Source: Sphingobacteriia bacterium
Lineage (GTDB): Bacteria > Bacteroidota > Bacteroidia > Bacteroidales > TTA-H9
DNA length: 34,021 nt
Reading direction: 5' to 3'
Assembly (NCBI GenBank): GCA_021286705.1
Contig: JAJTBW010000020.1
Coordinates: 1 to 34,021, forward strand
Shown here one piece after another: positions 34,013-34,021 of the stretch. Position 1 is the first letter of the stretch; each line of letters begins with the position of its first letter. Below the pieces are notes generated by a model. The model did not search any database. It had not been told where the DNA came from and worked only from the letters and a program-made list of their open reading frames with translations. A program made the position numbers and the translations under genes.

Positions 34013-34021
34013 CTCATGTCT

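Overview
The window looks like a chromosomal segment from an anaerobic member of the Bacteroidetes, probably order Bacteroidales. Four things support this. (1) The oxidoreductases are ferredoxin-linked and oxygen-sensitive (NifJ-type PFOR, KorAB and a 2[4Fe-4S] ferredoxin). (2) Two secreted proteins carry type IX secretion (T9SS) C-terminal sorting domains, one A-like and one B-type. (3) An S46 dipeptidyl-peptidase is present. (4) Several genes have a Bacteroidetes-type -7 promoter element TAnnTTTG. No rRNA, tRNA, CRISPR array, transposase or phage gene was seen. The genus cannot be read from the sequence.

Layout. 1-790: a gene-poor, repeat-dense edge with a duplicated 45-bp unit, heptamer repeats and three purine/pyrimidine arrays of about 11-nt period around one doubtful 67-codon ORF. 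848-9131: a redox block with a short ferredoxin gene (minus), korA-korB, a dihydroorotate-dehydrogenase-like flavoprotein (minus) and nifJ. Together these would move electrons from 2-oxoacids (pyruvate, 2-oxoglutarate) to ferredoxin. 9132-9416: convergent intergenic region with a terminator and a 113-bp heptamer array. 9417-14673: envelope and secretion genes (M28 peptidase with T9SS tail, GT-C membrane glycosyltransferase, fibronectin-like T9SS type B protein). 14718-21569: guaB followed by three SurA/parvulin-type periplasmic folding factors and a MoxR ATPase. 21978-25169: S46 peptidase, a small lipoprotein and a flavin-binding PNPOx-family protein. 25308-30218 (all minus): panB-rluA with a 1-nt overlap, then a large outer-membrane protein with an HExxH motif, and a small holin-like membrane protein. 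30456-31514: a surface lipoprotein. 31880-33784: dnaK. 33816-34021: terminator and another block of heptamer repeats.

Most of the window is ordinary housekeeping and envelope biology. The points that deserve a second look are: the family of 7-nt-phased intergenic repeats found at three separate places; the 11-nt-phased arrays at the left edge; the peptidase-propeller-barrel protein at 25681-28539; and a terminator hairpin that ends 4 nt before the start codon of the second gene of the folding-factor cluster. No clearly new multi-gene system was recognised. For two genes (korA, guaB) the longest-ORF start (TTG) lies on top of a promoter -7 element, so downstream ATG starts were chosen.
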